Assembly: GCA_016870675.1 (NCBI GenBank)
Contig: VGAU01000066.1
Span: 1 to 8,399, forward strand
DNA: 8,399 nt
Direction: 5' to 3'
Origin: Actinomycetota bacterium
GTDB taxonomy: Bacteria > Actinomycetota > Humimicrobiia > Humimicrobiales > Humimicrobiaceae
The translations under genes were made by a program, and so were the position numbers. The notes under the pieces are model-generated. The model was not told the origin of the DNA. It saw only the letters and a list, made by a program, of their open reading frames with translations, and searched no databases. Below, one piece after another: positions 1 through 6,892 of the stretch (its first letter is position 1; each line of letters starts with the position of its first letter).

Positions 1-25
1 GACCAGTATAGACGATTACTGATAT

Positions 26-96
26 GGGTGTACGATGTCCTTAAACAAATATTCATTAAGGTAACCTATGTCTTTGTACTTTTGGGTAACCGATGT
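26..96. repeat. Three imperfect 13-bp direct repeats, GGGTAACCGATGT-like
   Basis: Copies are at 26-38 (GGGTGTACGATGT), 59-71 (AGGTAACCTATGT) and 84-96 (GGGTAACCGATGT), with starts 33 and 25 nt apart. Against the third copy the first matches at 10 of 13 positions and the second at 11 of 13. Multiple short repeats of this sort occur at ends of IS21-like elements and also as binding-site arrays upstream of promoters. No gene is seen in positions 1-245, and the neighbouring sequence lies outside the window. Confidence 0.45.
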
Positions 97-122
97 ATAT
101 AAATTTAACATTTAGTAATTAA

Positions 123-154
123 AGCTAATAATAGTTTACACACTACTATTAGCT
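123..154. terminator. Hairpin downstream of the operon, possible terminator
   Basis: AGCTAATAATAGT (123-135) pairs with 142-154 at 12 of 13 positions around a 6-nt loop. It lies about 90 nt beyond the stop of the UroD-like gene. The stem is AT-rich and the following T-run on the minus strand is short (TTTAATT), so termination would be inefficient. The plus strand has ACTTTATTTT after the stem, so it could also serve a convergent transcript. Confidence 0.45.
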
Positions 155-245
155 ACTTTATTTTCACTTTCCCATTATATTACATAATTATCTTAATTAG
201 TTATAGATGACACCCAATCTCGTGCATAAACTTTTTTCGTTCTTC

Positions 246-1292
246 TTAGACCTCAATAGGATAAGACCCGTATTTTTGTGCAGCCATCACCATTGCACGC
301 ACATTTTCCAAGGGAGTTCCGGGAGGAATATCACAACCACTGCTAAGAATAAGACCTCCTCCTTGTGCAGCTTTCTCAATAATACTACGACACTCTTCAT
401 CAATAATATCAGGACCTTGCATAAGCATCACACCAGTAGGATCTACATTACCCATTAGACATGAAAAACTGCCAATCTTATTTTTAGCATAATTCATATC
501 AACCTGGTAATCAATGCAAATTACATCCGCCCCAGTTAGAGCTTCTAAATAAACTATTTCAGTTACATCACCACATATATGAAGTTGGCAAAGAGCACCT
601 AAACTGTGAATTCTCCTTACCATGGCAAGTTGATAAGGCCAGGACCACTGCCTATATATACTCGGAGAAATTAAATTTAATGAAGACATAGCATCTCCCA
701 TAAGAACAACATACGCACCTGCTTTGATTAGAGCTTCCACCCATATACACATTACTTTGTAACAGAATTCTAGTAACTCATAAACCAAAGATGGGTTGTC
801 GTATGTATCATATATCATATTTTTTGGTCCTCTTATATTCATCGCCATCTGCCAAGGAGTATCAGCACTAGTCCAAATAGGAACATCGTTTTTAAACTCC
901 TTATGTAAAATACGTGTAGCATTCAACACAACCGGCATGTAACCATCCTCTTCCGGATCTGGTACTTTTAATTTCTCTATATCTTTTAAGTCATTGATTA
1001 TATATTCTTCAATTTTTGCTTCTCTATTTTCTTCTTGTGAAACAGGACAACCAACGGCTGAAGGTTCTACAATTGCTCCAATATTAGTAATTACTCCATC
1101 TTGTGCTAGTTCTTTATAAGCTGCAATTTGAGCCTTAGCCATAACATAAGGATCAGTATCATGCTGACGAATAGATGCACCTATAAGTCCAGCAGCCCAA
1201 GCAGCATACCACGGTAGCACAGGAACACGATCAGATTGTCTTAGAGAAACCGCAGCTATTGTCCTTTCCATAGGTGTTATCGTAGTAGTCAT
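246..1292 (-). CDS. UroD-superfamily protein, MtaA/CmuA-type methyltransferase-like
   Basis: A 348-residue protein of the uroporphyrinogen decarboxylase superfamily. The zinc-ligand pattern of the MtaA/MtbA/CmuA methylcobamide methyltransferases is visible: His238-x-Cys240 in LHICGD, then Cys320 in SSGCD, 80 residues later. The N-terminal MERTIAAVSLRQSDRVPV resembles the usual family start, and GNVDP (281-285) is another family-like stretch. True heme-pathway UroD enzymes lack the HxC...C zinc site, so heme synthesis is unlikely. Such proteins move methyl groups between a corrinoid and a thiol, or remove them from a methylated substrate. The start is supported by a G-run (1301-1306) 8 nt upstream. 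It is the last gene of the operon, 35 nt after the permease stop. Family assignment is firm; the methyl donor and acceptor are unknown, and no corrinoid-binding partner is present here. Confidence 0.85.
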   Translation of the reverse strand: MTTTITPMERTIAAVSLRQSDRVPVLPWYAAWAAGLIGASIRQHDTDPYVMAKAQIAAYKELAQDGVITNIGAIVEPSAVGCPVSQEENREAKIEEYIINDLKDIEKLKVPDPEEDGYMPVVLNATRILHKEFKNDVPIWTSADTPWQMAMNIRGPKNMIYDTYDNPSLVYELLEFCYKVMCIWVEALIKAGAYVVLMGDAMSSLNLISPSIYRQWSWPYQLAMVRRIHSLGALCQLHICGDVTEIVYLEALTGADVICIDYQVDMNYAKNKIGSFSCLMGNVDPTGVMLMQGPDIIDEECRSIIEKAAQGGGLILSSGCDIPPGTPLENVRAMVMAAQKYGSYPIEV

Positions 1293-1327
1293 CTTTCGTA
1301 CCCCCCGAAATCAAATTTAAATTATAG

Positions 1328-2176
1328 CTAATATTTAATTGCTCCAGCAGTCATTCCTTCAATAATATATTTCTGTAAAAACACCCACCCTATAACTAAA
1401 GGAATGCAAGCCAAAACAGAAAAAGCCATCAGTTCATTCCACCGCATCGAATACTCACCAATGTAAACTGAGAGAGCTACTGTAAACAATCTCATACCCT
1501 TAGATTGGGTAAGAGCAACTGCAAATAAAAGTTCTGTCCAAGCGAGAATAAACGCAAAAGCACCTGTTGCTATAATTGCAGGAATATTAATAGGTAAAAT
1601 TACCCTAATCAATGCTTGCCACCATGAACAGCCATCAATTAGTGCTGCCTCATCTATTTCACGAGGAACAGTATCAAAATAACTCCGCAACATCAATGTA
1701 CAGAACGGCAAAGTAAAAGATGTAAAAGTAATAATTAAAGCCAAATAAGTATCATAAAGACCAAGCCTTGACATCATAATAAAATAAGGTAACAAAAGAA
1801 AAATTGGTGGTATCATCTGGGTAACCAAAATAAAAAAACTGCAAGCAGTCTTCCCACGGAATCTAAATCGAGAAAATCCATAGCTTGCCAAAGAAGCTAA
1901 AATTATGGAAAGACCAGTTACAGACAAAGAAACAATTAAACTATTTAAAAAAGACCGAATATTTGAAGGGTTAATTAAAACGCTACGGTATGCTTCAATA
2001 GTAAAAGTTTGAGGAATCCAAGCTGGCGGTGTTAATAGAACTTCTTTATTTGGTCTCAGTGAAACAGAAATCATCCACAAAATAGGCATAAAAATAATAA
2101 GGGTTGCTACGATTAAAAGAAAATAGTAAATAACAAAATGAAATACTTTTCTTTTTTGAAAACCCAAACTATCCAT
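1328..2176 (-). CDS. Sugar ABC transporter permease, MalG/UgpE type (CUT1)
   Basis: A 282-residue inner-membrane permease of the carbohydrate CUT1 ABC family. Six hydrophobic segments are visible, at roughly 13-35, 75-97, 111-133, 143-164, 199-221 and 248-268. The cytoplasmic EAA loop that docks onto the ATPase is at E176-P195, with the conserved Gly182. The C-terminus (QKYIIEGMTAGAIKY) is the characteristic MalG-family tail. The gene starts with ATG 3 nt after the stop of the upstream permease, and its ribosome binding site (GAGGGTG) lies inside the end of that gene, which indicates translational coupling. It should form a heterodimeric channel with the MalF-type partner. The substrate cannot be read from the permease sequence. 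Confidence 0.95.
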   Translation of the reverse strand: MDSLGFQKRKVFHFVIYYFLLIVATLIIFMPILWMISVSLRPNKEVLLTPPAWIPQTFTIEAYRSVLINPSNIRSFLNSLIVSLSVTGLSIILASLASYGFSRFRFRGKTACSFFILVTQMIPPIFLLLPYFIMMSRLGLYDTYLALIITFTSFTLPFCTLMLRSYFDTVPREIDEAALIDGCSWWQALIRVILPINIPAIIATGAFAFILAWTELLFAVALTQSKGMRLFTVALSVYIGEYSMRWNELMAFSVLACIPLVIGWVFLQKYIIEGMTAGAIKY

Positions 2177-2179
2177 TAC

Positions 2180-3124
2180 TTATTCACCCTCATGATATAA
2201 ACGCAAATAAAAAACACTAAAAATCAAAGAAACTATTAACATAAATATTGTGATAGTTGAACCATAATTGAATTGTAAATTTCTAAATGAAACATCATAA
2301 ATATAATTAGTTAACAGCTCTGTTTTATACATTGGACCACCGCCAGTCATTACATACACCAAATCAAAATGGCGAAAAGTCCAAATAGTATCTAAAAGAG
2401 TCATAAAAATAATAACACTCCTAAGATGAGGTAAAGTAATATGTAAAAAAGATTGATATGGCTTGGCTCCATCTACTTTCGCAGCTTCATAAAGTTCAAT
2501 AGGTATTGCTTTCAAACCAGCTAAAACCATAATCATATATAAAGGGTAAAATTTCCAAACATTAACCAAAATTACAGATAATAAGGCAATTTTTGGGTTA
2601 CCTAACCAACTTATAGGAACTGATATAAGATGAAGTGAAATAAAAAAATAGTTTAAAATGCCAACAGGATGATAAATTAAAACCCAGATGCCCGCAGCCA
2701 CAATAGTTGCAAGGAGCCAAGGAACCATTAGGACACCACGAAAAAAATTCATTACTAATGGTCTAAGCTTCAAATTAAGAAGGAGTGCTAAACCAAGTCC
2801 AATTATCAGGTGAAAAATTACACTCACTATAGTGAAGAAAACGGTATTTTTTAAAGATATCCAGAACATAGAATCAGAAAAAAGCTGTAAATAATTTAAT
2901 AATCCATTCCAATTCCCATTTTTATCTTTAAAACTAATAATAGATGAATGTAAAAGAGGGTAGAGATATAAAGCCATCATAAATATGATCATGGGAGAAA
3001 TAAAAGCCCAACCTCTTTTTTCATCGGTCAGTTTAAAAAAAGATCTGCTTTGCAAACTAAATTGCACACTCCTAACTAATAATTTTTGCAATATTCTATA
3101 TAAACCATTTATTAAACTATTCAA
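2180..3124 (-). CDS. Sugar ABC transporter permease, MalF/UgpA type (CUT1)
   Basis: A 314-residue permease, partner of the downstream MalG-type protein. Six membrane segments fall near 38-60, 88-118, 125-150, 178-203, 235-258 and 288-310. The EAA motif is a full match (E213-A-A, G219, I229-x-L-P232), and VMTGGGP (258-264) is the MalF/UgpA signature before the last periplasmic loop. The longest frame begins with TTG at 3124, which has no convincing Shine-Dalgarno site. This gives a basic cytoplasmic tail of about 37 residues, longer than usual. Internal TTG or GTG codons (residues 20 and 24, just after an AGGAG at codons 18-19) could be the true start, so the N-terminus is uncertain. It lies 203 nt downstream of the binding-protein gene, beyond a strong hairpin. 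Confidence 0.93.
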   Translation of the reverse strand: MNSLINGLYRILQKLLVRSVQFSLQSRSFFKLTDEKRGWAFISPMIIFMMALYLYPLLHSSIISFKDKNGNWNGLLNYLQLFSDSMFWISLKNTVFFTIVSVIFHLIIGLGLALLLNLKLRPLVMNFFRGVLMVPWLLATIVAAGIWVLIYHPVGILNYFFISLHLISVPISWLGNPKIALLSVILVNVWKFYPLYMIMVLAGLKAIPIELYEAAKVDGAKPYQSFLHITLPHLRSVIIFMTLLDTIWTFRHFDLVYVMTGGGPMYKTELLTNYIYDVSFRNLQFNYGSTITIFMLIVSLIFSVFYLRLYHEGE

Positions 3125-3208
3125 GAGTTCTGTTTACATTCTCTAAATACTTAAACCAATAAAAATAACAATATTTCCATAAACTATTACTCAATAAAAA
3201 TCTCTACA

Positions 3209-3248
3209 AAATGGGCTCGTATTCATTTTTAAAATTACGAGCCCATTT
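3209..3248. terminator. 13-bp perfect hairpin between binding-protein and permease genes
   Basis: AAATGGGCTCGTA (3209-3221) and its exact complement (3236-3248) enclose a 14-nt AT-rich loop. On the minus strand the stem ends in a short run of four T, then TGTAGAG, so it resembles an intrinsic terminator with a poor U-tract. It starts 79 nt after the binding-protein stop. Partial termination here, or protection of the upstream mRNA 3' end, would raise binding protein over permeases, as described for other sugar ABC operons. Confidence 0.65.
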
Positions 3249-3252
3249 ATCA

Positions 3253-3282
3253 ATTATATGCTTTAATAAAAATCAATACCAA
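3253..3282 (-). promoter_or_regulatory. Possible internal promoter before the permeases
   Basis: The minus strand reads TTGGTA (3282-3277), 18 nt, then a perfect TATAAT (3258-3253). Transcription would begin near 3246, at the foot of the hairpin, so the hairpin would form the 5' end of the RNA or attenuate it. The -35 box matches only four of six, and the region is AT-rich enough for a chance hit. Confidence 0.3.
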
Positions 3283-3327
3283 GTCAGACACAATAACTCT
3301 AATAAACATACCTCTCAAATTACTACT

Positions 3328-4677
3328 CTATTCCCCCTTTTCCATAGCCTCTTGATAAGCTACTATAGAATCATCTAAAGCTTGCTGAGCCGACTTCTCT
3401 CCATTCAAATATTTCTGAACTTCAACCATTATAGCTTTTTGAAGTGCAACTGCTCCCGGCATAATAGGAGTTGTCATGGTACCAGGTTCTTCTAACTGGC
3501 TAGCAATTACTTTCAATTTGGGATCATCTTGAATATAAGACATTGCTAAATTTGGCTTATAAACAGACAGATTTCTTGTCGTCTCAACCCACATTTTATT
3601 TCCTTCTCCAGTGGTCAAAAATTTAATGAACTCCCAGGCAACATCTTTATTCTTACTAGTAGATGAAATAGCCAAACCACTTCCAGCTGCCCAAGTTCCT
3701 CGAGTAGCTGAACCTTTAGGCATAAGAATAATATCATATGGAAATTCTACACCCATAGATTTTTGAACGCCAATGCCCCATGGCCCGTCATTATACATTG
3801 CAATAGTCTCAGCAGCAAAAGCATCTCTCTTTTCTTTTTCGGTATTAGCAAGAGTCCCAGGAAGAAGTAAACCCTCATTGTAGAGTGTACCTAAAAATTC
3901 AAGAGCTGCTACACCAGCCTCATCATTATAAACAAGGTTAAGTTCATCATCAGCTAATCTTCCACCAGCCTGGAGTAGAAGTGGGTAAATCCAATAATAT
4001 ATTCCGCTTGGCGGTTCCACTGCCATCTCAGCTGCAGTTGCATATTGACCCTTTGCCGGGTCAGTTAACTTCCTCGAAACCTCAATATATTCATCCCAGG
4101 TTTCCGGATAAGTTACCCCTGCATTCTCAAACATTTGGGTATTACAAAAAACTACTACAGCACCTCCATAAATATATATCAACCACTCTTTTCCCTTCCA
4201 GGTAGCAAGAAAAGCAAACTGATCTTTTAAACCCTCTTCATCCATCCGAGAATCCAATGATTCAAGAGCTCCTAAAGGCTCGAAACTAGAAATCCAGTCA
4301 GCCTGCATTCCCATTACATCAGGGAGCTCACCAGCCTGCGCTAATGTAATAAGTTTATCATACATCTGCTGGTAAGGAAGATTTTCCCTTTTAATAGTTA
4401 CTCCAGGATGTTCTTCAATAAATTTTGTTTCAAGACTATCTAGGAGTTCAACACCAACTTCTCCTTCCCACCATTGTATCCAGCTCAATTCAACCTCCTC
4501 AGGTACTGCAGCTTCTTCCTCACCTGGTGCCTCCTCTGCTACTTCCTCTTCAGCTGGAGGCGCCTCTTCTTCAACTACTTCTTCCTCAACTGGTGCCTTA
4601 CAACCTGTAAGTGAGAAAGCTACTACCATAGATATACTTACCAGCATCACTGTCAACCATAATAACAGCTTTTTCAT
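3328..4677 (-). CDS. Extracellular solute-binding lipoprotein, sugar ABC transporter
   Basis: A 449-residue family 1 (MalE/UgpB-like) solute-binding protein. The N-terminus is a lipoprotein signal: KK, a hydrophobic core at about 4-22, then lipobox L23-T-G-C26, so Cys26 should be lipidated and the protein membrane-anchored. Residues 29-62 are a low-complexity tether of Glu, Ala, Pro and Val with about half glutamate. The folded domain starts near residue 63 with ELSWIQWW. Family-like stretches follow: a PDVMGMQADWIS region (119-130), the hinge-like ETWDEY (192-197), NDGPWGIG (296-303) and AGSGLAISS (331-339). The ATG start is fixed by AGGAGG 5 nt upstream. It supplies ligand to the two permeases encoded next. 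The ligand is unknown; aromatic residues Trp66, Trp69 and Trp70 would suit sugar stacking, but this is inference. Confidence 0.95.
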   Translation of the reverse strand: MKKLLLWLTVMLVSISMVVAFSLTGCKAPVEEEVVEEEAPPAEEEVAEEAPGEEEAAVPEEVELSWIQWWEGEVGVELLDSLETKFIEEHPGVTIKRENLPYQQMYDKLITLAQAGELPDVMGMQADWISSFEPLGALESLDSRMDEEGLKDQFAFLATWKGKEWLIYIYGGAVVVFCNTQMFENAGVTYPETWDEYIEVSRKLTDPAKGQYATAAEMAVEPPSGIYYWIYPLLLQAGGRLADDELNLVYNDEAGVAALEFLGTLYNEGLLLPGTLANTEKEKRDAFAAETIAMYNDGPWGIGVQKSMGVEFPYDIILMPKGSATRGTWAAGSGLAISSTSKNKDVAWEFIKFLTTGEGNKMWVETTRNLSVYKPNLAMSYIQDDPKLKVIASQLEEPGTMTTPIMPGAVALQKAIMVEVQKYLNGEKSAQQALDDSIVAYQEAMEKGE

Positions 4678-4682
4678 TTTAT

Positions 4683-4688
4683 CCTCCT
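4683..4688 (-). promoter_or_regulatory. Strong ribosome binding site of the binding-protein gene
   Basis: A perfect AGGAGG stands 5 nt before the ATG at 4677. It is the best-placed conventional site of the operon, in keeping with the high amounts of binding protein such systems need. Confidence 0.85.
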
Positions 4689-4707
4689 ATCTTAATAAAG
4701 TTTACTT

Positions 4708-4743
4708 TTATAAAACTCTGTTAATCTTTTGAAATAATATCAC
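4708..4743 (-). CDS. Possible 11-residue leader peptide before the binding-protein gene
   Basis: A GTG at 4743 opens an 11-codon frame (VILFQKINRVL read literally, Met first if translated) ending in TAA at 4708, 30 nt before the binding-protein ATG. It is preceded by GGAGGTGAT (4752-4744), a nine-base match to the anti-Shine-Dalgarno tail of 16S rRNA, better than the site of any gene here. The same stretch also contains ATG followed at once by TGA (4746-4741). The peptide may be translated as a leader, or the site may only load ribosomes for the next gene. It could also be chance, as no conservation data are available. Confidence 0.3.
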   Translation of the reverse strand: MILFQKINRVL

Positions 4744-4838
4744 ATCACCTCCCTATCGTCTCCTCTATTGTGCTTTTTCTACCAGCATCTTTATTCGACA
4801 CAGTACAAAAATAAAAACCTATATTTAATCCATCATTG

Positions 4839-5798
4839 CTAACTATAAAAAGCTGTAGCCCAAGCTTTATTAAATACTCTCTTTACATTAGCAATTAAAA
4901 GTCTGATATCTTCTTTCTGTCTGCGTATTATTTCAACACTTAAAGTGGGCACTCTTTTATCCTTTGAACTACCAATTAGGCTAAAGTAATTATTTTCTTC
5001 CAATAGTTTCAGAAAAAGTGATACTTGCTCAACATTATTTTCACCACCTGGATAGCCAAAATAAGGATGAGTGTCACCAAATCTAGGATCATTTCTATTT
5101 TTAAGCACACAATTGCCAATATGAACGTGCTTGAGATACAACCCAGCTTGTGATATTGCATCTCTCATACTTTCACCTAGAAGTGGTAAATGACCCAAAT
5201 CCACCATTACCCCTATATTGTCATAATCTTTTCTAACCTTTGACACTACTTCAACCGCCTCTGAAGTTGGGCCAATTAAAAGCCTGTGGGTGAACTCTCT
5301 ATCAAATGACTCCAGAGCTAAAATCAGAGATTCTTTCCTTCCCTTTTCTTGCTTTTTAGCATATTCACAAATTTCTCTTAGGGAATCTACTAATATTTTT
5401 TTTGCGCCTTCACGTTGGTTGTCAGCAACATCAGTACCACTCGTAATCGCAAAGGTTCTTGCTCCAAAGAAATAAGCCATATCAATTAATCCTTTAATTC
5501 TATTAATTGCCTTCTTTTGTACATCCTTATCAAAGGAATTCAAATCTAGGTTTTCTGCAAAAGTAGTATGACCAGCTCCAAAAACAACTTCCAAATGACT
5601 TATTTGAATAATTTCTTTTACCCCTTGTTTAATTTTCCCCTCTTTTATCTCAGCAATTTCAATAGCATCAAAAAAAGGATCTGAAGCTATCAAATTGACT
5701 ATCTCCAAAACCTCTCTCCCATCACCAGAATCCTCAGGAAATGCCAGCACATGAGTGACAATCCCTAAATTTAAAACATTATGCCAAGAATTAGCCAT
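4839..5798 (-). CDS. Sugar phosphate isomerase/epimerase-like TIM-barrel protein (second copy)
   Basis: A xylose-isomerase-like TIM-barrel protein (AP endonuclease 2 fold). Counting from the ATG at 5798 (319 residues), likely metal ligands are Glu163 (LALESFD), Asp200 and His203 (MVDLGH), His226 (LKHVHIGN) and Glu289 (LSVEII). This Glu/Asp/His/Glu arrangement is standard for the family's divalent-metal isomerases and epimerases. The frame extends upstream to a TTG at 5828 that would overlap the dehydrogenase gene by 14 nt. The ATG is preferred because AAAGGGGA lies about 10 nt upstream and homologues begin close to the first beta strand (LNLGIVTH). The gap to the dehydrogenase is then 16 nt. 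The sequence is clearly different from the first TIM-barrel protein of the operon, so a separate step is likely. The substrate is unknown. Confidence 0.88.
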   Translation of the reverse strand: MANSWHNVLNLGIVTHVLAFPEDSGDGREVLEIVNLIASDPFFDAIEIAEIKEGKIKQGVKEIIQISHLEVVFGAGHTTFAENLDLNSFDKDVQKKAINRIKGLIDMAYFFGARTFAITSGTDVADNQREGAKKILVDSLREICEYAKKQEKGRKESLILALESFDREFTHRLLIGPTSEAVEVVSKVRKDYDNIGVMVDLGHLPLLGESMRDAISQAGLYLKHVHIGNCVLKNRNDPRFGDTHPYFGYPGGENNVEQVSLFLKLLEENNYFSLIGSSKDKRVPTLSVEIIRRQKEDIRLLIANVKRVFNKAWATAFYS

Positions 5799-5814
5799 TT
5801 TATATCTATCCCCT

Positions 5815-6846
5815 TTAAGGATAAACAATTACTTTAACAGCATTTCCCTTCCTTAAAAGTTCTATGCCATCATTTATTTTAGACATTTCAAGTCGACAAG
5901 AAATCAATTCCTCTATTTTTAAAGGATCTTGCTTAAGAACCCTTAATGCCACAGGAAAAGAATAATCAGAAATATAACTGCCTTTTATAGTTATTTCCCT
6001 AAGCATAATATCTGTTTGAGAGATTACTCCCTCTCCTTTAAAATCCCTGGCAAGGCCAAATAAGATAATAGTTCCTCCTGAGCAAACCAGCCTTAGAGCT
6101 GTGCCAAATAAAGTTCCAACTGCATCTACAACTAACTCAGCACCTAATCCTGTTTCAGCTTTGACTCCTTCCTCAATGTTTTCCTTGTCTGGATTTAATA
6201 CTCTATCTGCCCCACTTTTCAAAGCTAAGTTTGTCCGATATGAAGAGAGTTCAGATACAATAATCTTCCCCACTCCCATAAATCTTAGTAACCGCACAAA
6301 TATCTGTCCAATAGGGCCAGCACCTAAAATAACAACTGGTGCACCTGGACTAATCTTCACTTTAGAAAGAGCATTTATAACACACGAAACTGGTTCTGCA
6401 AACACAGCTACTTCTATAGGTAGACCCTTAGGAATAGGATAAAGTGCTTTTGCTGGAGCTATGCTATATTCTGCAAAACCTCCATTCTCCTTTACCCCAA
6501 TAGATCTCATATTTACACACATGTTTGGCAGATTCTTTTGACAATAATCACAATATCCGCAAGGAATATTATTGCTAACCGTCACCATGTCTCCAATTTT
6601 CAAATAATTAATGCCACTACCTACTTCTATAATCTCACCTACATATTCATGACCTAAAATTGTATTCGTAGGTACTAGACCTCCTAAACCTTTAGATGCT
6701 AGAATATGTAAGTCAGTTCCACAAATACTGGCTACTTTTACTTTAAGAAGAACATCTTCTTTGCTAATTAACTTGGAAATTGGGATGTTTCGAACATCCA
6801 ATTTATCACTGCCATCAAATACTGCTGCTCTCATTATCCCATCCAT
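5815..6846 (-). CDS. Zn-dependent medium-chain dehydrogenase, sorbitol/threonine dehydrogenase-like
   Basis: A 343-residue zinc alcohol dehydrogenase of the MDR superfamily. Catalytic zinc residues are visible as Cys42 (CGTD), His66-Glu67 (GHE) and Glu151 (EPVSC), the polyol-dehydrogenase pattern. The structural zinc lobe is complete: Cys96, Cys99, Cys102 and Cys110. The Rossmann motif GAGPIG is at 175-180, and Glu199 at the end of the second beta strand favours NAD(H) over NADP(H). The likely role is reversible oxidation of a sugar or polyol hydroxyl in the cytoplasm. The ATG at 6846 has only a weak purine stretch upstream. The in-frame ATG four codons in (MRAAVF, 6834) matches usual family starts and is a fair alternative. 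The gene lies 46 nt after the first TIM-barrel gene. Confidence 0.94.
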   Translation of the reverse strand: MDGIMRAAVFDGSDKLDVRNIPISKLISKEDVLLKVKVASICGTDLHILASKGLGGLVPTNTILGHEYVGEIIEVGSGINYLKIGDMVTVSNNIPCGYCDYCQKNLPNMCVNMRSIGVKENGGFAEYSIAPAKALYPIPKGLPIEVAVFAEPVSCVINALSKVKISPGAPVVILGAGPIGQIFVRLLRFMGVGKIIVSELSSYRTNLALKSGADRVLNPDKENIEEGVKAETGLGAELVVDAVGTLFGTALRLVCSGGTIILFGLARDFKGEGVISQTDIMLREITIKGSYISDYSFPVALRVLKQDPLKIEELISCRLEMSKINDGIELLRKGNAVKVIVYP

Positions 6847-6892
6847 TTTAATATTCTCGTATAATCAACAATTATGAAATACAAATAAACAC

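Noticed and set aside
86..92. GTAACCG shared between the left repeats and the operator at 7932-7938, as a sign of a common regulator
   Set aside because: Only seven bases are shared and the palindromic context (TTACGTAA) is absent on the left, so chance explains it.
207..458. 83-codon plus-strand frame overlapping the 3' end of the UroD-like gene
   Set aside because: It lies mostly antisense to a well-supported gene and has no recognisable domain, so it is a shadow frame.
6101..6442. 113-codon plus-strand frame inside the dehydrogenase gene
   Set aside because: It is antisense to a gene with complete zinc and Rossmann motifs and has no recognisable domain; its length is explained by codon bias of the opposite strand.
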